Shown: in pieces, positions 9,282 through 19,531 of the stretch | How the letters are laid out: the number at the start of each line of letters is the position of its first letter | How positions within the stretch are numbered: the stretch's first letter is position 1 | Assembly: GCF_000753735.1 (NCBI RefSeq) | Contig: NZ_JPIN01000007.1 | Location: 1 to 64,000, forward strand | Length of the DNA stretch: 64,000 nt | DNA from: Pseudidiomarina atlantica | Lineage (GTDB): Bacteria; Pseudomonadota; Gammaproteobacteria; Enterobacterales; Alteromonadaceae | Direction: 5' to 3' | Notes under the pieces: generated by a model | What the model was told of the DNA's origin: nothing | The model's input: only the letters and a program-made list of their open reading frames with translations | Database searches by the model: none | Translations under genes and position numbers: made by a program

Positions 9282-10361
9282 CTAGACGTGACTCCGCAAC
9301 AAGCCATAATCACTACGCAATAAACTTCGTAAATCCGTTTGTTCACTCTGTTTCCATAGTTGCCGACTTAATTCATCGACCGGCGTAGTTGCGCCTGTTG
9401 CTAACCACTGTGCAACGGCACTGGCAACATCTGGCCAGAAGCATTGTTGTGCTTCACCGTTGGCAAACCAATGCCGCAAGCCTGCCTCTGACAAATGCTC
9501 AAGCTGGGTCGCTAAACCAAGCGTTGCTAAGCAGCGTGCGTTGGCGACCTGCTCAAACTGCCCCGCTAACGGGCGTACCAAAAGCTTTTTACCGTACGCT
9601 AATGCCTCGCTACTGGTTTCAAAACCAGCGTTGCTTATGACCCCCTCAGCTTGCATAAAAAGCTCAGCAAAACGCTGTCTAGAAGGCGGATAATAATCGA
9701 TGCCTGCCAACCGCTGTCGTTTCGCCTCTGGATGAAACACGCTAAAGCGATACTGCGGGAACTGCGCCAACAGACGGTGCACCGCTAATAGCGATTCAAA
9801 CGGCAGATAAACCAAGTAATGATCTGACTCAACGTCGCTTGGCTCGGAACGGTGATGCACAATCGGCGGTAACGTGTGTTGACCATCTTTGACCCAATGC
9901 ATACCCACCACGTCACTTACTGGCGCAAAGAACTTAATCAACTTATTGTAGAACCACGGCAAATGCAGCGTTTTCGTCGGTTGGTAAAAGGCATACTGAC
10001 GGCCCACACCAATACAGCGTTTGCCCTGACGTTTTGCCGCCCAAGCCACCACCGGCTCGTAGTCGGTGACAATCAAATCGTACGGACTCAAGTCGAGTGT
10101 GTTCACGTCGTGCCAAAATTGCCGCCAGTTGTTGCTCTTCAGGGTTTGCAGTAAGTCGATTTGACCATTTTTAACGGCAAAGGATAGCCCTTTGCGCCAT
10201 TGCCATTGCGGAAACGCCTGCATGTCAAAGAGCAATTCTTGTGGCCGTCCCGAGACCAGATAATCCACCTCAACAGCGTGCTGCTGTAACGCTTCTGCAA
10301 GCGCTGAACAACGACTTAAATGGCCATTGCCGGTGCCTTGAATACCGAGCAAGATCTTCAT
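9282..10361 (-). CDS. Glycosyltransferase, MJ1255/VC2487 family
   Basis: This 359-residue protein has a GT-B-like layout. The N-terminal GIQGTGNGHLSRC motif and the C-terminal ISNAGFETSSEALAYGKKLLVRP donor-binding region are typical of the family. No signal peptide or membrane segment is seen, so it is probably cytoplasmic or membrane-associated. The acceptor is unknown. It lies 12 bases after a PAP2 phosphatase gene, suggesting a shared lipid-linked or envelope sugar pathway; that is inference. Confidence 0.8.
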   Translation of the reverse strand: MKILLGIQGTGNGHLSRCSALAEALQQHAVEVDYLVSGRPQELLFDMQAFPQWQWRKGLSFAVKNGQIDLLQTLKSNNWRQFWHDVNTLDLSPYDLIVTDYEPVVAWAAKRQGKRCIGVGRQYAFYQPTKTLHLPWFYNKLIKFFAPVSDVVGMHWVKDGQHTLPPIVHHRSEPSDVESDHYLVYLPFESLLAVHRLLAQFPQYRFSVFHPEAKRQRLAGIDYYPPSRQRFAELFMQAEGVISNAGFETSSEALAYGKKLLVRPLAGQFEQVANARCLATLGLATQLEHLSEAGLRHWFANGEAQQCFWPDVASAVAQWLATGATTPVDELSRQLWKQSEQTDLRSLLRSDYGLLRSHV

Positions 10362-10373
10362 ACGCGAACTCCT

Positions 10374-10910
10374 TTAAATCGTGATGGGATCCATTAAACT
10401 AAGCGCGATTCCGGCCAGACCAGTACCAAGCGCGGCGCCAGCGAGGATGTCGCCGGGATAATGCACCCCCAGTAACAACCGCGACAGCCCTACAGCGGTA
10501 GCCCAGCAGAGCCAGACCGGTGCTAAATGAGGCAGGAAATAACAGGCCAAGGTGGCAAATAAAAATGCCGCGGTGGTGTGCCCTGAAGGAAAGCTAAATT
10601 GATCGTGGGCTTGTATTACTGCAGTAATAGAAAGTGTTTGATAAGGGCGCGGGCGTTTTAACCAGCGCTTGATCAGCATAAAAGTAGGAATTTCGATGGC
10701 AAAGCCGGTGAACAGCGTGGGCAACATGCGCCGATCGATCAGTTCATCGGTAAAATAGAAGTACAACGCAACAATGGCGTAGCAATAACCATCTCCCGAG
10801 CGAGATAGCCAACGCACCCAGCGTTGTTGCTGAATACTTTGAGCTCGTTGCGTTAACCAACAAAACCACTGTTGATCGTATCGGCTTAACGTCGCTAACC
10901 AGCGCCCCAT
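10374..10910 (-). CDS. PAP2 superfamily membrane phosphatase
   Basis: This 178-residue membrane protein carries the three phosphatase motifs: KRWLKRPRP, PSGHTTAAF and SRLLLGVHYPGD. They place the catalytic His residues on the periplasmic side between hydrophobic segments. Family members dephosphorylate lipid phosphates such as undecaprenyl pyrophosphate or phosphatidylglycerol phosphate; which applies here is not visible. It is the first gene of a two-gene unit with the glycosyltransferase and divergent from the rsx operon. Confidence 0.85.
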   Translation of the reverse strand: MGRWLATLSRYDQQWFCWLTQRAQSIQQQRWVRWLSRSGDGYCYAIVALYFYFTDELIDRRMLPTLFTGFAIEIPTFMLIKRWLKRPRPYQTLSITAVIQAHDQFSFPSGHTTAAFLFATLACYFLPHLAPVWLCWATAVGLSRLLLGVHYPGDILAGAALGTGLAGIALSLMDPITI

Positions 10911-11024
10911 GGCAAGGCCCCTTCTTGGCTCGATTTAGCGCCACCTTACGGGGCTTTAATGGCGCTTTTGCGACAACTAAATGAAGATTCAATGACAAAG
11001 CCGAATAACACTACAGTCTATCGG

Positions 11025-11053
11025 TTGTTTCAAACGGCTAAACGTTCGATAAT
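11025..11053 (+). promoter_or_regulatory. Candidate promoter of the rsx operon
   Basis: TTGTTT (11025-11030) and GATAAT (11048-11053) are separated by 17 bases, about 47 bases before the rsxA start. Confidence 0.5.
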
Positions 11054-11099
11054 ATGGCAATTAGTTTCGTTACTTTTTCAGACCAATCAGGTGTAGCTC

Positions 11100-11684
11100 A
11101 TGGGTGAGTATTTGCTACTACTAGTAGCAACCGTACTGGTGAACAATTTTGTGTTGGTGAAGTTTCTCGGCTTGTGCCCGTTTATGGGGGTATCGAACAA
11201 GCTCGAGACAGCCATCGGTATGTCTGCGGCAACGACCTTTGTGCTGACCTTGGCATCGGTGTGTAGCTATCTCGTCAACCAGTATTTACTCGAACCCCTT
11301 GGCTTGGGTGCCCTGCAAACTTTGAGCTTTATTCTCGTGATTGCGGTTGTGGTGCAGTTCACTGAAATGGTGGTGCACAAAACCAGCCCAACACTGTATC
11401 GCTTGCTCGGTATCTTCTTACCGTTAATTACCACCAACTGTGCAGTGCTCGGTGTGGCCCTGTTGAACATCAATGAACAACACAACTTTATCGAATCGAT
11501 TATTTATGGCTTTGGCGCGGCGGTCGGCTTCTCGTTGGTTTTGATTATGTTCTCGGCGCTGCGCGAGCGCTTAGCGGCCGCAGATGTGCCTGTTCCCTTT
11601 AAAGGCGCAGCGGTGGGCATGATCACAGCTGGACTTATGTCATTAGCATTTATGGGCTTTAGTGGTTTGGTGAGTGTCGCATGA
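11100..11684 (+). CDS. rsxA: Electron transport complex subunit RsxA (RnfA)
   Basis: This 194-residue, very hydrophobic inner membrane subunit of the Rnf/Rsx complex moves electrons between NADH and ferredoxin-type carriers and, in some bacteria, keeps SoxR reduced. [33 protein letters not shown] and the [13 protein letters not shown] segment are characteristic, and it is paralogous to RsxE in this operon. The conserved Cys in FLGLCPF and TTNCA, which bind an iron-sulfur centre with RsxE in recent structures, are both present. It overlaps rsxB as ATGA. Confidence 0.96.
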   Translation: MGEYLLLLVATVLVNNFVLVKFLGLCPFMGVSNKLETAIGMSAATTFVLTLASVCSYLVNQYLLEPLGLGALQTLSFILVIAVVVQFTEMVVHKTSPTLYRLLGIFLPLITTNCAVLGVALLNINEQHNFIESIIYGFGAAVGFSLVLIMFSALRERLAAADVPVPFKGAAVGMITAGLMSLAFMGFSGLVSVA

Positions 11685-12241
11685 GTATAGTGACGGCAAT
11701 CATTGCACTGGGTGTTCTAGCCTTGGTGTTTGGTTTGGTACTTGGCTTTGCCGCAGTGCGGTTTAAGGTTGAGAGCGATCCTATTGTTGACCAAATCGAC
11801 GCTATTTTGCCACAAACCCAATGCGGGCAATGCGGCTACCCCGGCTGTCGCCCTTATGCCGAAGCCATTGCCAATGGTGACGACATTAATAAGTGTCCGC
11901 CAGGTGGCGAGGCTACCATCAAAGCACTAGCCGATTTGCTTGGCGTTGAAGCCAAACCATTGGACGCCGCACACGGGCAAGAAGACGTGAAGAAAGTGGC
12001 GGTGATCCGTGAAGACGAATGCATTGGCTGCACCAAGTGTATCCAAGCCTGCCCCGTCGATGCCATTTTAGGTGCCGCGAAACAAATGCACACCGTCATA
12101 GCGCATGAATGTACCGGTTGCGACTTGTGTGTCGAGCCTTGCCCAGTCGATTGTATCGACATGGTGCCGGTGCAACCACGTCCAGAAAACTGGCAATGGG
12201 ATTTTCAGCAAATCCCCGTGCAAGTAGTGGAGACCAAGTAG
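11681..12241 (+). CDS. rsxB: Electron transport complex subunit RsxB (RnfB)
   Basis: This 186-residue iron-sulfur subunit has an N-terminal membrane anchor (residues 5-25), a CGQCGYPGC cluster motif, and two 4Fe-4S ferredoxin motifs, [14 protein letters not shown] and [14 protein letters not shown]. It passes electrons between RsxC and the membrane subunits. All cluster cysteines are present. It starts at an ATGA overlap with rsxA. Confidence 0.96.
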   Translation: MSIVTAIIALGVLALVFGLVLGFAAVRFKVESDPIVDQIDAILPQTQCGQCGYPGCRPYAEAIANGDDINKCPPGGEATIKALADLLGVEAKPLDAAHGQEDVKKVAVIREDECIGCTKCIQACPVDAILGAAKQMHTVIAHECTGCDLCVEPCPVDCIDMVPVQPRPENWQWDFQQIPVQVVETK

Positions 12242-12242
12242 T

Positions 12243-13871
12243 ATGCCCACGACTGCCAATCTAAAAGAAATTGAAGCAGGTCGCATTTGGACCTTCCCAG
12301 GCGGGATTCATCCACCGGAGCGCAAAGAGCTCTCCAATACGGTGCCCATTGCGCAATTACCGCTGGCCGAGACCTATACTGTGCCGTTGAAACAACACAT
12401 CGGTGGCCCGGCTGAAATTTGTGTCAGTGTCGGTGAACGCGTGTTGCGTGGCCAGCCCCTAAGTAAAGCGGCGTTGGGACAAGGTCTACCGATTCATGCA
12501 CCGACCTCAGGCACGGTTACCGCGATTGGCCCCGGGCGTATCGCACATCCATCGGCAATGGCCGACATCGTCATTCGTATTGCCGCCGATGGCAAAGATG
12601 AGAGTGTGCCGCAGCAAGGATTGACCGACTACACCCAGGTCTCGCGTGCTGAACTGCTCGAGCGTATTTGTATGGCAGGGATTGCCGGACTTGGCGGTGC
12701 CGGTTTCCCCACCGCACAAAAGCTAGCCCTGCAACGGCCGATTGATTATTTGATTATCAACGGCGTCGAGTGCGAACCCTATATTTCCGCCGACGACCGC
12801 TTAATGCGCGAACATGCGGCCACCATTCTTGATGGCGCAGCTATTTTGTTGCACCTTGCGGGAACCACTAAAGGTTTGGTGGCGATTGAAGATAACAAAC
12901 CCGAGGCGATCGCGGCGATGCGCGAAGTGCTGGCCGATTATCCGCAGTTCAGTCTGCGCGTGGTGCCCACCAAGTATCCGTCTGGCGGCGAAAAGCAATT
13001 GATTCAATTGCTAACGGGGCGCCAAGTACCGAGCAAAGGCCTGCCTATTGATATTGGTCTGGTGATGCAAAACGTGGGTACTGCCTTCGCTGTCAGTCGT
13101 GCGATTCGCCACGGTGAAGCCCTTACCGAACGGGTCGTCACGGTCACCGGTGAGAGCGTGCAAAAGCCCGGCAATTACTGGGTACGCATTGGTACACCGG
13201 TTGCCACCCTATTACAGCAAGCAGGCTTTGTAAGTGAAGGCGAGCAGCAACGGGTAATCATGGGCGGTCCGATGATGGGCTTCACCCTGCCCGATCTCGA
13301 TGTGCCCGTGGTTAAAATTACCAACTGTTTACTGATTCCAAGCACGCAAGAGCTCGCGCCGGCGCAACAAGAAATGCCGTGTATTCGCTGCGGCGCCTGT
13401 GCTGACGTGTGTCCGGCCCAGTTGCTGCCACAACAGCTGCAGTGGCTGGCAAAAGCCAAAGATTACGACGGCCTAGAGCAGCAGAACCTGTTTGACTGCA
13501 TCGAGTGTGGTGCGTGCGCGTACGTCTGCCCCAGTGAAATTCCGCTAGTACATTATTATCGTAAAGCGAAAGCTGAAATCCGTAATCTGGCGCGTGAAAA
13601 AGCCAAAGCGGAAGTGGCGCGAGAACGTTTTGAAGCTCGGCAAGAGCGCTTAGAGCGCGAAAAAGAGGAACGCTTGGAACGCCATCGCAAAGCCGCTGAA
13701 GCGCGTAAACAAGCACAAGCTGAACAAGTAGCCGCCGGTGGCAACGATCCACAAGACGCCGTGCAAGCCGCTATCGCGCGGGCGAAAGCACGCAAAGCTG
13801 CGCAGCAAGCCGCCGCAAAACAAGCAGAACAGAATTCTGAAACCAGTTCGGCGGATGAGGACAAAGCATGA
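12243..13871 (+). CDS. rsxC: Electron transport complex subunit RsxC (RnfC)
   Basis: This 542-residue subunit is where NADH and FMN act. The [12 protein letters not shown] and [10 protein letters not shown] segments mark the NADH/FMN fold near residues 140-180. Two ferredoxin motifs, [14 protein letters not shown] and [14 protein letters not shown], follow near residues 380-425. The C-terminal tail (about 445-542) is a charged Ala/Arg/Glu/Lys-rich helix, much shorter than the repeated tail of E. coli RsxC. The gene follows rsxB by one base and overlaps rsxD. Confidence 0.95.
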   Translation: MPTTANLKEIEAGRIWTFPGGIHPPERKELSNTVPIAQLPLAETYTVPLKQHIGGPAEICVSVGERVLRGQPLSKAALGQGLPIHAPTSGTVTAIGPGRIAHPSAMADIVIRIAADGKDESVPQQGLTDYTQVSRAELLERICMAGIAGLGGAGFPTAQKLALQRPIDYLIINGVECEPYISADDRLMREHAATILDGAAILLHLAGTTKGLVAIEDNKPEAIAAMREVLADYPQFSLRVVPTKYPSGGEKQLIQLLTGRQVPSKGLPIDIGLVMQNVGTAFAVSRAIRHGEALTERVVTVTGESVQKPGNYWVRIGTPVATLLQQAGFVSEGEQQRVIMGGPMMGFTLPDLDVPVVKITNCLLIPSTQELAPAQQEMPCIRCGACADVCPAQLLPQQLQWLAKAKDYDGLEQQNLFDCIECGACAYVCPSEIPLVHYYRKAKAEIRNLAREKAKAEVARERFEARQERLEREKEERLERHRKAAEARKQAQAEQVAAGGNDPQDAVQAAIARAKARKAAQQAAAKQAEQNSETSSADEDKA

Positions 13872-14941
13872 CCTTTAAACTGGCAGCATCCCCCCACGCC
13901 CACCAACGGCGTACCACCCAGCAAATCATGCGCTGGGTGTATTTAGCGTTAGTACCGGGTGTGCTGACACTGATGTACTTTTTCGGCTGGGGTGTACTTT
14001 GGCAACTGGCACTCGCTATCGTCACCGCTTGGGTTGCTGAAGCAGCCTGCATGGCCTTACGTGGTCGTCCAATCAGCAGTGCGTGGCGCGACCACACCGC
14101 GCTGGTAACGGCAGTGTTACTGGCCATCAGTATTCCGGGCATGGCGCCGTGGTGGCTGATTGTCATTGGTACCGCATTTTCGATTATTGTGGTCAAGCAC
14201 GTATATGGCGGTGTCGGTCAGAATATCTTCAATCCGGCCATGGCCGGCTATGTTTTGTTGCTGGTCAGCTTCCCTGTGCAAATGACCAGTTGGCCGCTGC
14301 CACAAAGCTTGGCGCAATTTGATCTGAGTTTCTGGGACACCACAGTGTTGATCTTTAGCGGCTACACCCCGGCCGGCTACAGTATGGAACAGTTACGCAT
14401 GGGCGTTGACGGCCTCACCATGGCGACCCCATTAGATAGCCTGCGCACCGCTCTGAACCATCAATTGACCATCAGTGAAGCGCTCGCACAGCCGATTTTT
14501 AGTGGCCTTGCCGGCATCGGTTGGCAATGGATAAACGCGGCCTTCTTGCTCGGTGGCTTGGTGTTGCTGAAAGTTCGCGTCATCAGTTGGCATATTCCCG
14601 GCGGCATGTTGTTGGGGCTGCTGATCCCAGCCTCTATCGCTTGGCTGTTTGCACCGGACCAAAGCGTTTCACCGCTGATGCACCTGCTCAGTGGCGCAAC
14701 CATGCTCGGCGCGTTCTTTATTGCGACCGACCCCGTCACCGCTGCCACTTCGAATCGCGGGCGCTTGTATTTTGGTTTGCTGATCGGCTTCTTGGTGTTT
14801 GTGATCCGCACTTGGGGCGGCTATCCCGACGCTGTTGCCTTCGCCGTACTGCTGGCCAATATGACCGTGCCTATTATCGATAAATATTCACAGCCAACCG
14901 CTTATGGCCATGCCTCGGGCGGACGTGGAGGTCAGTCATGA
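13868..14941 (+). CDS. rsxD: Electron transport complex subunit RsxD (RnfD)
   Basis: This 357-residue polytopic membrane subunit contains the SGATML motif near residue 276, whose Thr is the covalent FMN attachment site in the family. [16 protein letters not shown] and [12 protein letters not shown] are also conserved. It overlaps rsxC and rsxG by 4 bases each, which points to translational coupling. Confidence 0.95.
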   Translation: MTFKLAASPHAHQRRTTQQIMRWVYLALVPGVLTLMYFFGWGVLWQLALAIVTAWVAEAACMALRGRPISSAWRDHTALVTAVLLAISIPGMAPWWLIVIGTAFSIIVVKHVYGGVGQNIFNPAMAGYVLLLVSFPVQMTSWPLPQSLAQFDLSFWDTTVLIFSGYTPAGYSMEQLRMGVDGLTMATPLDSLRTALNHQLTISEALAQPIFSGLAGIGWQWINAAFLLGGLVLLKVRVISWHIPGGMLLGLLIPASIAWLFAPDQSVSPLMHLLSGATMLGAFFIATDPVTAATSNRGRLYFGLLIGFLVFVIRTWGGYPDAVAFAVLLANMTVPIIDKYSQPTAYGHASGGRGGQS

Positions 14942-15573
14942 TCGGTAAAAGTATGCAGCGCAACGGGCTGATCCTGGCCGCTTTTGCTATTGCCGCCACC
15001 CTATTGGTGATGCTGGTGGCGCGATTGACCGCCGAGCCCATTGCCCGTGAACAACAGCGCGAACTGCTGCAAGTCTTGAATCAATTGATTCCACCAGCGC
15101 AGCACGATAATGATTTGTATGCCAGTTGTCGGTTGATTGATGATGCCGAGCTCGCTCGCACGCCAACCCCGATGTATCTCGCAACACTTAATGGCGAGCC
15201 GACCGCAGCAGCTCTCGAAGTGGTCGCGCCCAACGGTTATTCCGGTGCCATTCGCTTATTAGTCGCGCTCAATTGGGATGGTGAAGTTGCTGGGGTGCGT
15301 ACCCTACAGCACCAAGAAACACCTGGACTTGGCGATAAAATTGAATTACGCAAAAGCGATTGGATCTTGAGTTTTGATGGTATGACGGTGAATGGCAGCG
15401 ACGATGAGCGCTGGGCCGTGCGCCGCGACGGTGGCGTGTTCGACCAGTTTACTGGTGCCACTATTACCCCGCGTGCTGTGGTACAAGCCGTCGAACGCAC
15501 CGTGCGACGCTTTAAGCAACAAAAATTGCAGTGGCAACAAACGGCTACTGCCTGCGAAGGTGAAACCTCATGA
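14938..15573 (+). CDS. rsxG: Electron transport complex subunit RsxG (RnfG)
   Basis: This 211-residue subunit has one N-terminal membrane anchor (about residues 10-30) and an FMN-binding domain. [13 protein letters not shown] and [12 protein letters not shown] (covalent FMN on the Thr of TGATIT) are family signatures. The flavin domain should face the periplasm. It overlaps rsxD and rsxE by 4 bases. Confidence 0.95.
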   Translation: MIGKSMQRNGLILAAFAIAATLLVMLVARLTAEPIAREQQRELLQVLNQLIPPAQHDNDLYASCRLIDDAELARTPTPMYLATLNGEPTAAALEVVAPNGYSGAIRLLVALNWDGEVAGVRTLQHQETPGLGDKIELRKSDWILSFDGMTVNGSDDERWAVRRDGGVFDQFTGATITPRAVVQAVERTVRRFKQQKLQWQQTATACEGETS

Positions 15574-16259
15574 GCTATCGTGAACTGACGTGGCAAGGGC
15601 TGTGGCAGAATAACCCAGCCTTGGTGCAACTCCTTGGCCTCTGTCCATTATTGGCGGTGAGTAACACCGTGACCAATGCCCTCGGTCTTGGACTCGCCAC
15701 CTTATTGGTACTAGTTGGCTCCAACATTACCGTCTCTTTGGTGCGCGAATGGGTACCCAAAGAAATCCGTATTCCGGTCTTTGTGATGGTTATCGCGACC
15801 TTTGTGACCGTGATTCAGTTGCTGATGAATGCCTACGTGTATGGCTTGTACCAAGCCCTCGGTATTTTTATTCCATTGATTGTCACTAACTGCGTGATCA
15901 TTGGTCGCGCCGAAGCCTACGCCTCGAAAAACCCGTGGCACCACGCAGCTTATGATGGCTTGATGATGGGCTTAGGCTTTTTAATCGTGTTGGTGTTACT
16001 GGGCGGCATTCGCGAAGTCATCGGCAATGGCACCCTCTTTGACGGCGCTGAATTGTTGCTCGGTGACTGGGCGACAGCCCTGCGCATTGAGTTATTCGCC
16101 GTCGATTATCCGTTGTTGCTAGCGATTCTACCGCCGGGCGCATTCATCGCCATGGGCTTCATCATCGCGCTGAAAAATGGCATCGACCGCTATCTCGAAC
16201 AACGCGCCAGCAAACCCGTTAAAGAAGTCACGCGTGCGCGTGTGACGTCGCAAGGCTAA
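15570..16259 (+). CDS. rsxE: Electron transport complex subunit RsxE (RnfE)
   Basis: This 229-residue polytopic membrane subunit is paralogous to Rsx[20 protein letters not shown] and [19 protein letters not shown] are the signature segments, with both conserved Cys. It completes the A-B-C-D-G-E order and is followed 14 bases later by nth, as in many gammaproteobacteria. Confidence 0.95.
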   Translation: MSYRELTWQGLWQNNPALVQLLGLCPLLAVSNTVTNALGLGLATLLVLVGSNITVSLVREWVPKEIRIPVFVMVIATFVTVIQLLMNAYVYGLYQALGIFIPLIVTNCVIIGRAEAYASKNPWHHAAYDGLMMGLGFLIVLVLLGGIREVIGNGTLFDGAELLLGDWATALRIELFAVDYPLLLAILPPGAFIAMGFIIALKNGIDRYLEQRASKPVKEVTRARVTSQG

Positions 16260-16273
16260 GCACTGACGTAGCT

Positions 16274-16912
16274 ATGAATAAACAAAAACGCATTGAAATC
16301 CTAACCCGTTTGCGCAACGAAAATCCGCACCCGACCACCGAGCTTGAATACGACTCGGTGTTCGAGTTATTGATCGCAGTCATGCTGTCGGCACAAGCCA
16401 CCGACGTCGGCGTTAATAAAGCAACGCGTAAATTGTTCCCGGTTGCCAATACGCCGGCCGCCATGCTGGAACTCGGTGTTGACGGAGTGAAGCACTACAT
16501 TAAAACCATTGGTTTGTTTAACGCCAAGGCCGAGAACGTAATCAAGACCTGTCAACTACTTGTTGACCACTACGACGGTCAAGTCCCCGAAGACCGTGCG
16601 GCATTAGAAGCCTTGCCGGGAGTGGGTCGCAAAACGGCGAATGTCGTGCTCAACACCGCTTTTGGCTGGCCAACCATTGCCGTCGACACGCACATTTTTC
16701 GGGTCGCCAACCGCACCAAGTTTGCCATGGGCAAGACGGTTCGCGCAGTAGAGGATAAACTCGATAAAGTGATTCCGGCGGAATTTAAGGTAGATGCGCA
16801 CCATTGGTTTATTTTGCATGGTCGCTATACCTGCATTGCACGCAAACCACGTTGCGGCAGCTGCTTGATTGAAGACTTATGTGAATTTAAAGAGAAAACT
16901 TCCGACGAGTAA
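16274..16912 (+). CDS. nth: Endonuclease III
   Basis: This 212-residue DNA glycosylase/AP lyase removes oxidised pyrimidines. The helix-hairpin-helix [14 protein letters not shown] supplies the catalytic Lys, [10 protein letters not shown] supplies the catalytic Asp, and C-x6-C-x2-C-x5-C at the end binds the 4Fe-4S cluster. It is the last gene of the rsx operon. Confidence 0.96.
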   Translation: MNKQKRIEILTRLRNENPHPTTELEYDSVFELLIAVMLSAQATDVGVNKATRKLFPVANTPAAMLELGVDGVKHYIKTIGLFNAKAENVIKTCQLLVDHYDGQVPEDRAALEALPGVGRKTANVVLNTAFGWPTIAVDTHIFRVANRTKFAMGKTVRAVEDKLDKVIPAEFKVDAHHWFILHGRYTCIARKPRCGSCLIEDLCEFKEKTSDE

Positions 16913-16949
16913 GGGAAGTTGTAACAAAAGTAAGCAAAGGAGTACCACG

Positions 16950-17348
16950 ATGAGAATGCTACATACCATGTTACGCGTGGGCGATTTAGACCGCTCAATC
17001 CAATTTTATACCGAATTACTTGGCATGAAATTGTTGCGTCAAGCAGACAACGAGGAATACAAATACACGCTTGCTTTTGTCGGTTACGGCGACGAAGCCG
17101 ACCATACCGTGCTTGAGCTGACCTACAACTGGGGCAAAAGTGAGTATGATTTAGGCGACGCCTACGGGCACATCGCCATTGGCGTGGAAGACATTTATGG
17201 TTTGTGTGAGCAGCTCGAAGCCAAAGGTGCTGACGTCTATCGCAAACCAGGGCCAGTGAAAGGCGGCAAAACTGTGATTGCCTTTGTCCGTGACCCTGAC
17301 GGTTACGCTATCGAATTGATCGATCGCAAACCAAGCGACGATTTATGA
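16950..17348 (+). CDS. gloA: Lactoylglutathione lyase (glyoxalase I)
   Basis: GloA isomerises the hemithioacetal of methylglyoxal and glutathione to S-lactoylglutathione. At 132 residues it is close to E. coli GloA (135). [17 protein letters not shown], the metal-ligand regions [10 protein letters not shown] and [12 protein letters not shown], and the C-terminal [10 protein letters not shown] are conserved. The frame is open upstream to 16869, overlapping nth. The ATG at 16950 is chosen because AAAGGAG precedes it by 7 bases and the family begins there. It overlaps rnt by 4 bases. Confidence 0.95.
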   Translation: MRMLHTMLRVGDLDRSIQFYTELLGMKLLRQADNEEYKYTLAFVGYGDEADHTVLELTYNWGKSEYDLGDAYGHIAIGVEDIYGLCEQLEAKGADVYRKPGPVKGGKTVIAFVRDPDGYAIELIDRKPSDDL

Positions 17349-17980
17349 GTGAGCACACCGCCAAGTTAATGCAGGAGCGGTTTCGTGGCTACCTGCCGGT
17401 CGTTATTGACGTCGAAACCGCCGGTTTTAATGCGAAAACCGATGCCTTGCTGGAAATTGCGGCCGTTACCCTCGCCTTTGATGACGAGGGTTGGCTGCAC
17501 CCTGCTGAGCGCTTGCACTTTCATGTGCAACCCTTTGCTGGTGCCAACATCGAGCAAGCTGCCATTGACTTCAACGGTATCGATCCACACTCACCACTGC
17601 GCGGGGCTGTTAGCGAAGAAGAAGCGCTGAAAGAAATGTTCAAGCCGATCCGCAAAGCGCAGAAGGAAGCCGGTTGTCAGCGTTGCGTGTTGGTCGGTCA
17701 TAATGCAACCTTTGATCATGGCTTTGTGATGGCCGCGGCTGAGCGCGCTGCACTCAAGCGCAATCCATTTCACCCGTTTGTCACCTTCGACACGGCCGCG
17801 CTTGCTGCCCTTACCCTCGGGCAAACAGTGCTGATGAAAGCCTGTCAGTCGGCCGGTATCGCGTTCGATGGCAAGCAAGCACATTCCGCTCTGTACGATA
17901 CCGAACGCACTGCTGAGTTGTTCTGTTGGATGATAAATCGCTATAAAAATCTTGGCGGTTGGCCATTACAGGGGCAATAA
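17345..17980 (+). CDS. rnt: Ribonuclease T
   Basis: This 211-residue DEDD exonuclease trims the 3' ends of tRNA and other stable RNAs. The Exo I motif is [10 protein letters not shown], Exo II is [13 protein letters not shown] and Exo III is [14 protein letters not shown], so all four acidic residues and the His are present. It is coupled to gloA by an ATGA overlap. Confidence 0.95.
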   Translation: MSEHTAKLMQERFRGYLPVVIDVETAGFNAKTDALLEIAAVTLAFDDEGWLHPAERLHFHVQPFAGANIEQAAIDFNGIDPHSPLRGAVSEEEALKEMFKPIRKAQKEAGCQRCVLVGHNATFDHGFVMAAAERAALKRNPFHPFVTFDTAALAALTLGQTVLMKACQSAGIAFDGKQAHSALYDTERTAELFCWMINRYKNLGGWPLQGQ

Positions 17981-18012
17981 TAGCAGCACAATAACAACAA
18001 TAAGGAACCACC

Positions 18013-18630
18013 ATGGTCGCAACCCCTCCCGTCTACTCAGGTTGGCAAGCACGCGTACCGCATTTTCTCGCGATTGTCATTAGTGCCACCATGGTGTGGT
18101 CCTACATAGACCCCGCCGATAGCACCGTGTGGTGGGCCGAAATGATTCCAATTATGGCCATATTTGCCAGCTTATTGGCCACCTACCGCGCATTTCGCTT
18201 TAGCAATACCGCTTACGTGCTCATGAGTGTATTGCTGATCATGCACACTATTGGCGCCCACTACACGTTCGCCAATGTGCCTTTTGATTGGGTCACCAAC
18301 ACCTTTGACTTTGAACGCAATCACTACGACCGCATCGCGCATTTCAGTGTCGGCTTTTATGCCTACGCTGCAGCCGAATTATTAGTACGCAAACAATGGG
18401 CACGCCCAGTGACCGCCATGTTGTTCGGCTTGTTCTTTATCATGGCCGTGGCCGCCGCCTACGAAATCATTGAATGGCAATTTGCTGTCATTGAAGGTGG
18501 CGACGCAGGTCTGGAGTTTCTCGGTTCGCAAGGCGACATTTGGGACGCCCAAAAAGACATGCTCGCCGATACCCTAGGCGCTATCGTCGCTCTGGTACTG
18601 TTTGCCCTCTCAGGCTGGAATCGTCGCTAG
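18013..18630 (+). CDS. DUF2238 (YjdF-like) inner membrane protein
   Basis: This 205-residue protein has about six hydrophobic segments. The NHYDRIAHFSVGFYAYAAAE and AAAYEIIEWQFAV patterns and the DAQKDMLADTLGA end are typical of DUF2238 proteins such as E. coli YjdF. Function is unknown. It has its own RBS (AAGGAACC) 32 bases after rnt. Confidence 0.8.
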   Translation: MVATPPVYSGWQARVPHFLAIVISATMVWSYIDPADSTVWWAEMIPIMAIFASLLATYRAFRFSNTAYVLMSVLLIMHTIGAHYTFANVPFDWVTNTFDFERNHYDRIAHFSVGFYAYAAAELLVRKQWARPVTAMLFGLFFIMAVAAAYEIIEWQFAVIEGGDAGLEFLGSQGDIWDAQKDMLADTLGAIVALVLFALSGWNRR

Positions 18631-18637
18631 AAGCGTT

Positions 18638-18664
18638 AGGCCGCAGCTTATTTCTCTGCGGCCT
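18638..18664. terminator. Bidirectional hairpin between convergent genes
   Basis: AGGCCGCAG and CTGCGGCCT form a perfect 9-bp stem with a 9-base loop. It overlaps the last codons of the small gene on the minus strand and lies just after the YjdF-like stop. T-rich sequence follows only loosely. Confidence 0.5.
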
Positions 18665-18824
18665 CTATTTCCTGAATCTTCTTCCACAGTTCATCCGCTT
18701 CTTGACTGATGTGCGAGCTACCGCGGATATCGCCGTTGCGCTGCATTTCCATGGCTTTCTTTTGCAGCTGCTCTAGCTCTTTGCGCATCTTCTTGGTCGG
18801 GCTCGATTTGAATAATCCAAACAT
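18648..18824 (-). CDS. Small DUF6435-type protein
   Basis: This 58-residue soluble protein starts MFGLFKSSPTKKM and is otherwise a charged helix. It resembles the small proteins annotated as DUF6435 (Lacal_2735 family), whose function is unknown. The ATG at 18824 gives the typical MFGLF start; a GTG 9 bases upstream (18833) is also possible. Confidence 0.7.
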   Translation of the reverse strand: MFGLFKSSPTKKMRKELEQLQKKAMEMQRNGDIRGSSHISQEADELWKKIQEIEAAEK

Positions 18825-19027
18825 CTTTGTCACTCGTTTTGGGGTTTGAGTGTTGTACGCTTGAGACGTCGGAATAGTTTTCTATTAAAGTTGATTTCTA
18901 CCGAAATTCGACCGTTTGAACATTTTCAAGTTCGAGGCGACGTTCTGAAAGGATCAGTTAACTGAGCGGCCGCTGGTTGACGTACAGATCACCATCGAAG
19001 AACGTGAAACTTCCTTGACGGAAATGC

Positions 19028-19435
19028 TTAGCTTCTTGTTGGGAAGCCAGCGAAAACCGGAATCTTATCGATAAGCTCTTCCCAGCTTGCGCTGCTCGCG
19101 GTAAATAGATGCGCCGTTGGCGTCAGCGTGACCTCAGTATCTAAACAGCCTGCCGGTACCACCAGCATCCCCTCGTTTTGCGTGTTCGGCAGCGCAGAAC
19201 CACAATGCTTGCAAAAACTTCTGCTATGTCGCGAATCAGGCAGTGTAAACAAGGTCACTGCATCGTTTCCCGATAACCAACTGAGTTGCGCTGACTGCGA
19301 GAACAAATTAGCTGCGTGCGCTGAACCCGTGTCTTTTTGGCAGTGCTTGCAATGGCACAGGTAAAAGCTGTCGAAGTCGCCTTCAACGGTAAAACTGACA
19401 GTGCCGCAGAGGCACGAACCACGATGGATAGTCAT
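19028..19435 (-). CDS. GFA/CENP-V family zinc protein
   Basis: This 135-residue protein has the Cys pattern of the GFA (glutathione-dependent formaldehyde-activating enzyme) family: C8/C10, C27/C29/C32 and C75/C78, which bind two zinc ions. Many members have no proven substrate, so only the fold is claimed. A second, diverged member lies 0.85 kb upstream, beyond the ClpP-like gene, on the same strand. Confidence 0.82.
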   Translation of the reverse strand: MTIHRGSCLCGTVSFTVEGDFDSFYLCHCKHCQKDTGSAHAANLFSQSAQLSWLSGNDAVTLFTLPDSRHSRSFCKHCGSALPNTQNEGMLVVPAGCLDTEVTLTPTAHLFTASSASWEELIDKIPVFAGFPTRS

Positions 19436-19531
19436 TGGCTTTCCTTGTTCGATTTCTCATGTATGTAAGTGCAAATACCCTTCAATTTGCTCAAAAATAA
19501 CAGTTTCGCTGTTATAACTGCGGAACACCGT